Shown: positions 1-6,759 of the stretch, in pieces | Layout of the letters: every line of letters starts with the position of its first letter | How positions within the stretch are numbered: the stretch's first letter is position 1 | NCBI GenBank assembly: GCA_030667645.1 | Contig: DAOUVM010000127.1 | Span: 1-7,065, forward strand | Reading direction: 5' to 3' | DNA length: 7,065 nucleotides | From: Ardenticatenales bacterium | GTDB taxonomy: Bacteria; Chloroflexota; Anaerolineae; Promineifilales; UBA4811 | Notes under the pieces: generated by a model | The model's database searches: none | What the model was told of the DNA's origin: nothing | The model's input: the letters and a program-made list of their open reading frames with translations, nothing else | Made by a program: the position numbers and the translations under genes

Positions 1-223
1 CACGCCGGAATGATGCGTGCCTTTCGGATTTGGAGTAGAGGGCGCTCACATCGCTCGATCGCAGTAATTCAGGACAGGATGACAGTGCCACCTGCGTATA
101 GTGCGCGTCGCAGCGGAAAAGGGAAGCGGGCGTGCGATGCGGGTTCACGCTCGTATCGCAGCAGGGGTCACCACCGCGGGTAGACTAGAGGCTGGACGCA
201 GGTCTCGAAAGGAGCAATTGGGG
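1..223. other. Upstream leader, no convincing gene
   Basis: I see no supported gene in this stretch before the molybdenum hydroxylase operon. Frame 1 is open from the window edge to a TAG at 181-183, but its translation is Arg/Ser-rich and unlike a real protein. A TATAGT hexamer at 97-102 matches five of six -10 bases, but no good -35 lies 16-18 bp before it, so a promoter here is only a possibility. The operon's ribosome binding site is at the right end. Confidence 0.4.
208..214 (+). promoter_or_regulatory. Ribosome binding site deciding the FAD-subunit start
   Basis: AAAGGAG at 208-214 lies 9 nt before the ATG at 224. The reading frame stays open upstream to 101, but only the 224 start has this site and begins the family-typical sequence MPEFDLLIPKTL. 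The 41 upstream codons are Arg/Ala-rich and unlike the family. Confidence 0.75.
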
Positions 224-1096
224 ATGCCGGAATTCGATTTGCTGATCCCAAAGACGCTGGCAGAGGCGTTGGAGATCCTGGCCCGGCTTGGGCCGGATGC
301 GGCGCCCATTGCCGGGGGTACCAACGTCGTGGTGGCCATGCGCGAGGGTCGCTTGCGGGAAAAGATACTGGTGGACGTGAGCCGCCTCGCGGAACTGGGG
401 GGAATTCAGCAGATCGACGGAGAGATCAGGGTCGGTGGGGGCGTCACGATCGCCGAACTGCTGGAGGAGCCGCTGATCGCCCGCTTTGGCGGGCCACTGA
501 GAGAGGCAGCCCAGGAATTTGCCAATCCGCTGGTGCGGAACCGGGCGACGGTGGCGGGCAACCTGGTGGATGCCTCGCCGGCCGCCGATACCGCGCCACC
601 GCTGCTGGTTCTAGGAGCGGAAGTAGAGTTGGAAGGAGAGGTGGGGAGGCGGAGCGTGCCGCTGGATCGCTTTCTGATCGGCCCAAACGAGACCGCGCGC
701 AGACCGGACGAATTGCTGTTGGCGGTGCGGTGGCCGCTTCCCCTGCCAGACAGCGCTACGGCGTATCAAAAGCTGGCGCTGCGCAAGGGAACCGCCTGCT
801 CGGTGATCAGCGCGGCGGTGATGGTGGAATGGAACGGGAGCGGCCAGTGCCGGCAGGCTCGGATTGCATTGGGTGCGGTTGCGGCGCGGCCGCTGCGGGC
901 CTATGCGGCCGAGGAGATGCTGCGCGGGCGCGGACTGTCGGAAGCGGTCATTGTCGAGGCCGGCCGACTTGCGGCCGGGGCGGCGGAGCCGATCGACGAC
1001 GTCCGGGGCTCGGCCGGTTATCGCCGGCGGATGGCGGATCTGCTGGTGCGGCGGTTGCTGAGCCAGACGGCGGGCCACGCCGATAGCCAGGAGTGA
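224..1096 (+). CDS. Molybdenum hydroxylase FAD-binding (medium) subunit
   Basis: This 290-residue protein is the flavin subunit of an XDH/CoxM-type hydroxylase. It should take electrons from the [2Fe-2S] subunit and pass them to NAD+, a quinone or another acceptor in the cytoplasm. The N-terminal FAD domain shows AGGTNVVVAMREG near residues 30-42, the usual pyrophosphate-binding AGGT loop. The second FAD signature, NPLVRNRATVAGNLVDASPA, follows at about residues 101-120, and the C-terminal third fits the CO-dehydrogenase flavoprotein C-terminal domain. Length is typical (about 280-300 residues). The start is set by AAAGGAG 9 nt upstream. The stop is 4 nt before the next gene, so the three subunits are translationally coupled. 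There is no signal peptide. The fold assignment is strong; the electron acceptor cannot be read from sequence. Confidence 0.93.
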   Translation: MPEFDLLIPKTLAEALEILARLGPDAAPIAGGTNVVVAMREGRLREKILVDVSRLAELGGIQQIDGEIRVGGGVTIAELLEEPLIARFGGPLREAAQEFANPLVRNRATVAGNLVDASPAADTAPPLLVLGAEVELEGEVGRRSVPLDRFLIGPNETARRPDELLLAVRWPLPLPDSATAYQKLALRKGTACSVISAAVMVEWNGSGQCRQARIALGAVAARPLRAYAAEEMLRGRGLSEAVIVEAGRLAAGAAEPIDDVRGSAGYRRRMADLLVRRLLSQTAGHADSQE

Positions 1097-1100
1097 AACG

Positions 1101-1580
1101 ATGCCCTCCAGAATGATCGCCCTCACCGTCAACGGCCGAGGGCGCGAGATTCTAGTGAAACCCAAAGCGACCCTACTCCAGGCGCTGCGGGAATTGGGTT
1201 GCACCGACGTCAAGAATGGGTGCGAAAAGGGCGATTGCGGCGCCTGCGCGGTGCTGCTGGACGGCATTGCTGTCAACAGTTGCCTGGTGCTCGCCGGGCA
1301 GACTGACGGGTCGGAGGTTACTACCAACGCCGGACTGGGAACCATCGACCATCCGCATGCGCTGCAGGAGGCTTTTGCGGATGGCGGCGCAGTGCAGTGC
1401 GGGTATTGCACCTCAGGCATGGTGATATCGGCCAAGGCGCTGCTGGATCGCAACCCAGAGCCGACCGAGAGCGAGATCGGTCAGGCGATATCGGGGAACC
1501 TGTGCCGCTGCACGGGGTATGGACAGATCATCCAAGCGATCCAGGTTGCGGCCGGCTCGCAAAGGCGAGGTGAAGAATGA
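1101..1580 (+). CDS. Molybdenum hydroxylase [2Fe-2S] (small) subunit
   Basis: This 159-residue iron-sulfur subunit carries both [2Fe-2S] clusters of the hydroxylase. The N-terminal plant-ferredoxin-like domain has C41-x4-C46-x2-C49-x11-C61 in the context GCEKGDCGACAVLLDG. The C-terminal four-helix domain has C100-x2-C103 (QCGYCTSGM) and C135-x-C137 (NLCRCTGY), the cluster nearest the molybdopterin. All eight ligands are present, so it should be functional. It relays electrons from the Mo centre to FAD. AGGAG at 1089-1093, overlapping the end of the previous gene, lies 7 nt before the ATG. Its TGA overlaps the ATG of the next gene (ATGA). The family is unambiguous (CoxS/XdhC-type small subunit); exact orthology is not resolvable. 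Confidence 0.95.
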   Translation: MPSRMIALTVNGRGREILVKPKATLLQALRELGCTDVKNGCEKGDCGACAVLLDGIAVNSCLVLAGQTDGSEVTTNAGLGTIDHPHALQEAFADGGAVQCGYCTSGMVISAKALLDRNPEPTESEIGQAISGNLCRCTGYGQIIQAIQVAAGSQRRGEE

Positions 1581-3898
1581 AGTACGTGGCCAAACCCCTT
1601 CCGCCGGTAGAACTGCCCGAACTGCGCCAGATCGGCAAGCCGCTGCGGCGGGTGGACGCTTTGGGCAAGGCCGTGGGCGCCACCGCCTATGCCGGTGATT
1701 TCACCATGCCCGGCATGCTGCACGCCAAGGTCCTTCGCAGTTCCGAGCCATCGGCTCGCATCATACGGTTGGACGTCAGCAAAGCGCGCGCTCTGGCCGG
1801 CGTGGCCTGTGTATTGACGGCCGAGGAGCTGCCCGACGGCAAGCTCACTACCGATATGCCGGGCCAGACCGGACAAAAGCGTCGCACCGGCTCGGATGCG
1901 CCGGTGCTGGCCTCGGAGGTGGTACGGTTCGTGGGCGAGCCGATCGCTCTGGTGGCGGCCGAGACGCTGGACACGGCGCGGCAGGCATTGGAGTTGATCG
2001 AGATCGACTATGAGCCGGTCCCGGGCGTCTATGATCCGCTGGAGGCGATGGAACCGGGCGCTCCAATCCTTCACCCGCCCGACAATGTGGTGGCGCGATG
2101 GAAGATCCGCCGGGGCGACGTGGCGGCCGGCATGGAGGCCGCCGACGTGATCGTGGAAAACACCTTCCGGGCGCCCTTTGTGGAACACGCCTTCCTCGAG
2201 CCCGAGGCCGGCCTGGCCTGGGTGGACGAGCAAGGGGTGATCAATATCCGGGTGTGTACGCAGGTGGTGGAGCACTTTCGCAGTATTGCGCGAGCGCTGC
2301 AGGTGCCGCAGAACAAGGTTCGGATTCGTGGAACGATGGTGGGGGGCGGTTTTGGGGGCAAGGAAGACATCACGGTAGAGATCTTTCTGGCGATGCTGGC
2401 CCGGCACACCGGCCGTCCGGTCCGGCTGGCCTATACGCGCGAAGAGTCCTTTGCGGCCCAATCCAAGCGCCACCCCTTTGTGATCACCCATCGAACCGGC
2501 GTCCAGCGCAGCGGCCGGATCACAGCGGCCGAGATCAAGCTGGTGGCCGATTCAGGGGCCTATCCCTACCTGAGCCCGTACGTGCTGCTCTATGCGACCA
2601 TCATGGCGGCCGGCCCGTATCGGGTGGATAACCTGCGCATAGACAGCGCGGCGGTGGCCACCAATCAGCCATTTACGAGCGCTTTTCGCGGTTTCGGCGG
2701 CCCCCAGGCTTGCCTGGCCTATGAACAGCAGATGGACGAGATCGCCCGCACGCTGGACATGGACCCGCTGGCGCTACGGCGGGTCAACTATTTCCGGACC
2801 GGGGACCCGAACGCGACCGGGCAGATTATCGAGAGCGCCGCCTGGCTGGAAGAGAGCGCATCGCGCGCGTTGGAGGCCCTCGGCGAAAAGAGCGTGGAGC
2901 GGGGGCCCATCAAGATCGGACAGGGTTTGGCGTCGTATTTTCAGAGCTACGGCCGCATCACCTGGTTTCACGACACGTCCCGCGCCTGGGTCGGGATGGA
3001 GCTGGACGGCACGGTGGTGATCCGCTGCGGGACGCCGGATCTGGGGGCGGGCCAAGTAAACAGCCTCTGCCAGATCACGGCCGAGATCCTGGGGGTTCCG
3101 CTAACCGACGCTACGGTATACAGCACCGACTCGGCCCTCACTCCGTTGGCGGGCACGTCGACAGCCACTCGCCAGTTGTACATGTCGGGCAATGCGGTGG
3201 CCAAGGCGGCCGGCGCGGTTCGCGAGGTCCTGCTGGGTCGGGCCCAGAATCACTTTGAGGAAGAGCTGGACAACCTGGATCTGGCGGACGGGAGGGTTAT
3301 TGTCAAGAGCGATCCCGGCCGGTCGCTTCCGCTGGGCGAACTGGCGGCGATGTGTGCGGCCGAGGGCCTTGCGCTCTCGAACCTGGCGCTGTTCAAGGCC
3401 CCCTTTTCCGAGGGGATCGATCCGGATACCGGCCAGGGGCGAGTCTTTCCCGATTTCACCTTTGGCTCGCAGGCGGTCGAAGTGGCGGTGGATACCGAGA
3501 CAGGACAGGTAGAGGTGCTCAAGAGCGTCGCCTGTCACGACGTGGGTCGGGCCATCAACCCGGCCGCAGTCGAGGGACAGATCGCCGGGGGCAGCAACCA
3601 GGGGCTGGGCTATGCCCTCATGGAAGAGTTCAAGCTGGAAGAGGGTCGGATTCTGACCCCTTCGCTCACCGAGTACCTGATACCCACGGCGGTCGATTTC
3701 ACCCCCACGGAGGTGATCATCCTCGAATCGGGGACCGGGGTGGGACCCTTTGGCGCCAAGGGGATAGGCGAGCCGGCGCTGACCCCGGCCGCGCCCGCGG
3801 TCGCCAACGCGGTGGCCGACGCCATTGGGGTGCGCATCCGTGAACTGCCCCTGACGGCCGAGCGGGTGCTGGCGGCGTTGGACGAGAATTGGCCGTGA
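1577..3898 (+). CDS. Molybdenum hydroxylase molybdopterin-binding catalytic (large) subunit, XDH-like
   Basis: This 773-residue subunit binds the Mo-pterin cofactor and hydroxylates the substrate. The N-terminal aldehyde oxidase/XDH a/b hammerhead domain spans roughly residues 20-130, followed by the two Mo-pterin domains. Visible motifs are CTQ with Q229 (bovine XDH Q767), GGGFGGKE at 256-263 with E263 (E802), AFRGFGGPQ at 369-377 with R371 and F373 (R912, F914), and GAKGIGEP with E732 as the catalytic base (E1261). The CoxL active-site loop AYRCSFR is absent, so this is not an aerobic CO dehydrogenase. Spacing from R371 puts Y339 where xanthine oxidoreductase has R880, so xanthine is an unlikely substrate. 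GAGG at 1567-1570 precedes the ATG, which overlaps the previous stop by 4 nt. No Tat or Sec signal is seen. No maturation gene (XdhC/CoxF-like) lies downstream; one may lie upstream of the window. The family is certain; the substrate is unknown. Confidence 0.94.
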   Translation: MKYVAKPLPPVELPELRQIGKPLRRVDALGKAVGATAYAGDFTMPGMLHAKVLRSSEPSARIIRLDVSKARALAGVACVLTAEELPDGKLTTDMPGQTGQKRRTGSDAPVLASEVVRFVGEPIALVAAETLDTARQALELIEIDYEPVPGVYDPLEAMEPGAPILHPPDNVVARWKIRRGDVAAGMEAADVIVENTFRAPFVEHAFLEPEAGLAWVDEQGVINIRVCTQVVEHFRSIARALQVPQNKVRIRGTMVGGGFGGKEDITVEIFLAMLARHTGRPVRLAYTREESFAAQSKRHPFVITHRTGVQRSGRITAAEIKLVADSGAYPYLSPYVLLYATIMAAGPYRVDNLRIDSAAVATNQPFTSAFRGFGGPQACLAYEQQMDEIARTLDMDPLALRRVNYFRTGDPNATGQIIESAAWLEESASRALEALGEKSVERGPIKIGQGLASYFQSYGRITWFHDTSRAWVGMELDGTVVIRCGTPDLGAGQVNSLCQITAEILGVPLTDATVYSTDSALTPLAGTSTATRQLYMSGNAVAKAAGAVREVLLGRAQNHFEEELDNLDLADGRVIVKSDPGRSLPLGELAAMCAAEGLALSNLALFKAPFSEGIDPDTGQGRVFPDFTFGSQAVEVAVDTETGQVEVLKSVACHDVGRAINPAAVEGQIAGGSNQGLGYALMEEFKLEEGRILTPSLTEYLIPTAVDFTPTEVIILESGTGVGPFGAKGIGEPALTPAAPAVANAVADAIGVRIRELPLTAERVLAALDENWP

Positions 3899-3940
3899 CC
3901 GGGGGGCGAGCGCCGCTGTTTCGTGTCGCCATTCCCAGCG

Positions 3941-3966
3941 AGCCCCGTCAGTGCTCCGGTGGGGCT
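3941..3966 (+). terminator. Possible rho-independent terminator after the hydroxylase operon
   Basis: AGCCCCGTC at 3941-3949 pairs with GGTGGGGCT at 3958-3966 as a 9-bp stem with two G-U pairs and an 8-nt loop. It begins 43 nt after the large-subunit stop. The following bases (TTCAATTTCG) are only partly T-rich, so the U-tract is weak. The position between two unrelated transcription units supports a terminator. Confidence 0.45.
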
Positions 3967-3994
3967 TTCAATTTCGCTGCCTTTGGTGTATGAT
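3966..3994 (+). promoter_or_regulatory. Possible promoter for the restriction-modification genes
   Basis: TATGAT at 3989-3994 matches five of six bases of the -10 consensus. Seventeen bp upstream lies TTTCAA (3966-3971), a weak -35 with three matches. Transcription would begin near 4001 and give a leader of about 28 nt containing the AGGAG of the methyltransferase gene. This arrangement supports translation from 4029 rather than earlier in-frame starts. The element adjoins the preceding hairpin. Confidence 0.4.
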
Positions 3995-4016
3995 GGAGGA
4001 GATGTTGGACAAATCG

Positions 4017-4021
4017 AGGAG
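4017..4021 (+). promoter_or_regulatory. Ribosome binding site deciding the methyltransferase start
   Basis: AGGAG sits 7 nt before the ATG at 4029. In-frame alternatives at 3951 (GTG), 3990, 3993 and 4002 (ATG) lack a properly spaced site and encode no family-like sequence. From 4029 the protein begins MEFVNKILHGDCGEIL, the usual opening of such methyltransferases. Confidence 0.75.
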
Positions 4022-4028
4022 AGACGGA

Positions 4029-4886
4029 ATGGAGTTTGTCAACAAGATCCTCCATGGTGATTGCGGGGAGATACTGCAAAGCCTTCCAGACGAGTGCATC
4101 GATATGATCTTCACCTCGCCACCGTACGCCGACCAGAGGAAGCGGACCTACGGGGGAATCAAGCCGGCCGAGTACGTGGAGTGGTTTCTCGCAAGATCAG
4201 AGCAGTTCCTGCGTGTCCTAAGCCCGACAGGAACCTTTGTGCTCAATATCAAGGAGAGAGTCGCTAATGGCGAGAGACACACCTATGTCATTGAGCTGAT
4301 TCTTCGCATGAGGGACCAGGGGTGGCTTTGGACCGAGGAATTTATCTGGCACAAGAAGAACTGCTACCCGGGCAAGTGGCCGAACCGTTTCAGAGATTCG
4401 TGGGAGCGTTTGCTCCAGTTCAACAAGCAGCGAAAATTCAACATGTACCAGGAGGCGGTCATGGTTCCGGTGGGCGGGTGGGCCCGCGACCGGCTCAGTA
4501 ATCTCAGCGAAACAGATAGGAGCAGGGATGAATCAAGAGTGGGGAGCGGGTTCGGCAAGAACGTCTCCCGTTGGGTCGGGCGCGACAAGGTGTACCCGAC
4601 GAACGTGGTTCACATGGCTACCGAGTGTTCGAACAGGAATCACAGCGCCGCCTTTCCCGAGGACCTGCCGAGCTGGTTCATCAACCTGTTTACCGAGAGC
4701 GGCGACACGGTTTTGGACCCATTCATCGGTTCCGGCACGACAGCCGTCGTCGCACAGAAGCTGGGCCGAAACTATGTTGGAATAGATATCAGTCAGGAGT
4801 TCTGTGACATGGCACGAGAGCGAGTTGTGTGGGTGATGCCGCGCTTGCTTGAGGGTCGCGAGGGCTATGTGGAGGGGGGATCGTGA
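4029..4886 (+). CDS. Type II-like DNA methyltransferase, beta class (TSPPY)
   Basis: This 285-residue S-adenosylmethionine-dependent methyltransferase should protect host DNA against the endonuclease encoded next. The catalytic motif IV, TSPPY, is at residues 29-33, right after GDCGEIL and CIDMIF. A variable central region, probably including target recognition, follows. The AdoMet-binding motif I, DPFIGSGTT, is at 230-238, then NYVGIDIS. Catalytic motif before AdoMet motif defines the beta order. TSPPY is commonest in N4-cytosine enzymes, although some N6-adenine enzymes have it, so the methylated base is not settled. Length is typical for a complete single-chain enzyme. Its TGA overlaps the first base of the endonuclease ATG, so the modification gene is translated first. 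Frequent AGA/AGG arginine codons differ from the upstream operon and suggest transfer. The recognition sequence cannot be read from the protein. Confidence 0.92.
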   Translation: MEFVNKILHGDCGEILQSLPDECIDMIFTSPPYADQRKRTYGGIKPAEYVEWFLARSEQFLRVLSPTGTFVLNIKERVANGERHTYVIELILRMRDQGWLWTEEFIWHKKNCYPGKWPNRFRDSWERLLQFNKQRKFNMYQEAVMVPVGGWARDRLSNLSETDRSRDESRVGSGFGKNVSRWVGRDKVYPTNVVHMATECSNRNHSAAFPEDLPSWFINLFTESGDTVLDPFIGSGTTAVVAQKLGRNYVGIDISQEFCDMARERVVWVMPRLLEGREGYVEGGS

Positions 4887-5644
4887 TGACCCGGGCAGAT
4901 CTGGAACAAATGCGAGAGCATGTGAACAACAACATCGTTGTGTTCCACCGGCGGAGGATTGAACTGCTCAAGGGACTCGAGCTCACCAATCTGCTGAAGA
5001 AGAACCCGTATCTCTTCCGCGCCAAGAACATGACCACGGCCGCGAAACTGATAGAGAGCTTGCTCAGTGCGCGCCTCTCCTCCTCTGAGGAGAAGCTGTT
5101 TGGTGACTTTTTGGAGGATCTGGCCATCTTTGTGGCCAGCAGGACCTGTGATGGGAAAAAGTCGGCCGCGCCGGGTGTCGACCTGGAGTTCACGCGCGAC
5201 GACATCCACTACTTGGTATCGATCAAGTCGGGGGTCAACTGGGGAAACAGCAGCCAGCACAGCAAGCTGGCGCAGGATCTTCGCGAAGCTGTTGTCAGGA
5301 TCAAACAGTCGAGGTTCAGTGCCAATTTGCAGCCGGTGCTTGGTATCTGCTATGGCAAAACGCGCAGCACGGTTATGAGACGGCGAGGATACCTCAAGGT
5401 GGTAGGTCAGAACTTTTGGTGCCTGGTGAGCGGGAACAAGGAACTGTACACAGAGATTATCGAGCCGATTGGCTACCGGGCCAGAGAGCACAACGACGCA
5501 TTTGACAGGCAGAGGGGGGCTGTGGTGAACCGGTTCACCAAACAGTTTGTCGAGGAGTTCTGTCATCCAACGGGGGCCATAGATTGGATCAGACTGGTGG
5601 AGTTCAACAGTGGGAACTATGATCTGGACGGGGTCCTCTCATAG
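4886..5644 (+). CDS. Restriction endonuclease, PmeII-like family
   Basis: This 252-residue protein is the likely cutting partner of the methyltransferase. As I remember the PmeII-type family, the shared features are KKNPYLFRAKN (residues 38-48), the SSSEEKLFGDFLEDLAI helix (65-81), GVDLEF (97-102), YLVSIKSGVNWGNSSQ (109-124), then ICYGK and a GQNFW...SG block with IIEPIG. The core fits a PD-(D/E)xK nuclease with D99 and K114, and E77 or E101 as possible extra metal ligands. Ser112 stands where the second acid usually is. I chose the ATG at 4886, which overlaps the methyltransferase stop by one base. A GTG at 4883 is the alternative, and GGAGG at 4871-4875 could serve either. No controller (C) protein or specificity subunit is present. 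The family rests on recalled motifs; the nuclease role is supported by context. Confidence 0.82.
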   Translation: MTRADLEQMREHVNNNIVVFHRRRIELLKGLELTNLLKKNPYLFRAKNMTTAAKLIESLLSARLSSSEEKLFGDFLEDLAIFVASRTCDGKKSAAPGVDLEFTRDDIHYLVSIKSGVNWGNSSQHSKLAQDLREAVVRIKQSRFSANLQPVLGICYGKTRSTVMRRRGYLKVVGQNFWCLVSGNKELYTEIIEPIGYRAREHNDAFDRQRGAVVNRFTKQFVEEFCHPTGAIDWIRLVEFNSGNYDLDGVLS

Positions 5645-5790
5645 TCTAGCCGCCCTCCATTGAAAGTTGCGGGCACCCTGCGGCCGGCAGTCAACCTTCA
5701 CGAACCTGTCTGCGTGCTCATCCCAATCGGTCTAGCGGTGACGCCACATAGAGCGGCCCCATGCATCGTTACATAATCCGAAGGATGAGC

Positions 5791-6030
5791 ATGGCGCACT
5801 GCAAGAGGGGCCCCGAGCGGTGTGAAAAATGCCGGGAAATGGAGGCGGGAAGGATCTGCCTGCTGGAGATTGCTCCGCCCGATGCAGGGATGATGCAGCG
5901 GCGAGTGATCGAGGTGACGGTGGACGGGGAGAGCTTGTGGCGCGAATTCGACATTGTGCGTTCGTTTGATGACGAGGAGCAGGCCATCACCTATGCACGG
6001 GAGAATGGGGTGGGCGACATTGAGGTCTGA
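5791..6030 (+). CDS. Small conserved-looking protein with Cys-rich N terminus
   Basis: I do not recognise this 79-residue protein as a named family. The N terminus MAHCKRGPERCEKCREME holds H3, C4, C11 and C14, with C23 following (C-x6-C-x2-C-x8-C), a plausible small zinc site. The rest (RVIEVTVDGESLWREFDIVRSF, then an acidic helix EEQAITYARENG) reads like a compact soluble alpha/beta domain and looks like real coding sequence. I chose the ATG at 5791 because GAAGG lies 6 nt upstream. In-frame ATGs at 5761 and 5785 are possible and would add up to 10 residues. It follows the endonuclease by 146 nt and probably has its own promoter; I see no clear one. Its last 40 nt overlap the end of the opposite-strand gene. 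Function unknown. Confidence 0.62.
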   Translation: MAHCKRGPERCEKCREMEAGRICLLEIAPPDAGMMQRRVIEVTVDGESLWREFDIVRSFDDEEQAITYARENGVGDIEV

Positions 6031-6485
6031 GGGATGATCTGCCAGGACACCGAGCCGGGGACAGAGCGCCGGGTCATGAAATCCATCGCAAACGATTTGG
6101 CATAGTTCTCGGCGTCCTGGACCGTGTCCCACTGGTAGATACCTTGCGAGATGCCGGTTTGCCTGTTGACCGTCCATAACTTGGACCGGAATCCGGGCAA
6201 ACCGATGAAAAAGGGCATCGGAAGCAGGGAGAACAGTTCGTTTTGTCTCGCAGTCAGGCGGGCGACCTGGAACCGGACGATGAGCGTGGCCTGGGGGTTT
6301 TGCGGCTGGTCTGGAGCAGGATCCACCCTTGCCTGGCGAAAGATGGCAAGGGTCTGTCCGTCGGCCATTGTCAGCTCTTGGTCCTGGCGGTCCTGGGGGA
6401 AGTGCAGGCGCCCGCGAAGCAGATAGTTGAACGTGTTGAGGAACGAGCGGAGGGGACTCGAGGTCACGGGGGTCGGTTCGGTCAT
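5991..6485 (-). CDS. YdhR-like dimeric alpha/beta-barrel protein (putative)
   Basis: This 164-residue product has a low-complexity Pro/Thr start (about residues 1-12), then a domain containing ATLIVRFQVARLTARQNELF (66-85), PFFIGLPGFRSKLWTV (91-106), GIYQWDTVQDAENYAKSF (115-132) and RRSVPGSVSWQI (139-150). The run of strand, helix, GLPGFRSK-type turn, G-x-Y-x-W-D strand and A-x-x-YA helix resembles YdhR and related antibiotic-biosynthesis-monooxygenase-like ferredoxin folds, some of which are cofactor-free oxygenases. No catalytic residue can be assigned. I chose the ATG at 6485 because GGAG (plus positions 6495-6498) lies 9 nt upstream on this strand. The frame is open to 6593 but only from a TTG, through sequence unlike a domain. 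It ends inside the convergent small gene with a 40-nt overlap. Fold fairly likely, function unknown. Confidence 0.68.
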   Translation of the reverse strand: MTEPTPVTSSPLRSFLNTFNYLLRGRLHFPQDRQDQELTMADGQTLAIFRQARVDPAPDQPQNPQATLIVRFQVARLTARQNELFSLLPMPFFIGLPGFRSKLWTVNRQTGISQGIYQWDTVQDAENYAKSFAMDFMTRRSVPGSVSWQIIPQTSMSPTPFSRA

Positions 6486-6494
6486 GTCTTTTAT

Positions 6495-6498
6495 CTCC
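6495..6498 (-). promoter_or_regulatory. Ribosome binding site deciding the minus-strand start
   Basis: GGAG on the minus strand, followed by ATAAAAGAC, precedes the ATG at 6485. Upstream in-frame ATGs at 6500 and 6506 and a TTG at 6593 have no such site, which favours the shorter protein. Confidence 0.55.
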
Positions 6499-6595
6499 AT
6501 GCGCATTTCATCGGGCAATCGAAACCTTTCTGCAGCGAACAGGGCGCCGGGATTGCATTTGCGGATGGCAAGGCGGCCGATCCCACCAATCAATT

Positions 6596-6759
6596 GTTTC
6601 CATTACGCTGTGCCGGGGGCAGTGGGACTGGGAAGGGGACAGTCCGCGAGAAGGTGGCGAGTGCGCCCGCGAATGAATTCGCGGCGAGATGGGGCAAACA
6701 CGTTGAAACGTGTTGACGATCATGGAGTTGGGCGAACAGCCGGGGGAATCCTGAGAGAT
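6596..6759. repeat. Repeat unit 1 (164 bp, shortened block A)
   Basis: This copy is 18 bp shorter inside block A than units 2 and 3: only 20 nt (6641-6660) separate GGGGAC from GAGTGCGC's GTGCG, against 38 nt in the others. It also lacks the 16-bp tail seen in unit 2. Block B (6659-6758) differs from unit 2 (6841-6940) at three of 100 positions by eye. G-tracts lie at 6615-6638 and palindromes at 6667-6684 and 6697-6714. Confidence 0.88.
6667..6714. repeat. Twin palindromes of unit 1
   Basis: CCGCGAAT-GA-ATTCGCGG (6667-6684) and AACACGTT-GA-AACGTGTT (6697-6714) are perfect 8-bp inverted repeats with the same GA centre. As RNA or single-stranded DNA, each forms a 7-bp stem closed by a UGAA (TGAA) loop. 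Their centres are 30 bp apart, close to three helical turns, and the 12 bp between them are CGAGATGGGGCA. Confidence 0.88.

Noticed and set aside
1..183. Open frame from the window edge ending at TAG 181-183, as the tail of an upstream gene
   Set aside because: The translation is Arg/Ser/Gly-rich with no domain feel, and no motif supports coding.
101..223. N-terminal extension of the FAD subunit from 101
   Set aside because: The extra 41 residues are Arg/Ala-rich and unlike the family. The only good ribosome binding site precedes 224.
611..1453. Long minus-strand open frame opposite the FAD and iron-sulfur genes
   Set aside because: It is an antisense shadow of strongly supported genes in GC-rich DNA, with low-complexity translation.
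1481..2491. 336-codon minus-strand frame opposite the large subunit
   Set aside because: Antisense shadow of the molybdopterin subunit; the His/Arg/Gly-rich product resembles no protein family.
1577..3898. Aerobic CO dehydrogenase large subunit (CoxL)
   Set aside because: The gene order fits, but the AYRCSFR loop is replaced by the XDH-type AFRGFGGPQ.
4865..5566. 233-codon minus-strand frame opposite the endonuclease
   Set aside because: The + strand frame carries recognisable endonuclease motifs and a coupled start; the antisense frame has none.
5645..5790. Terminator or promoter between the endonuclease and the small + strand gene
   Set aside because: CTGC/GCAG at about 5678-5690 gives only a 4-bp stem with no T-tract. 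CATAAT at 5772-5777 has no matching -35 and would leave almost no leader.
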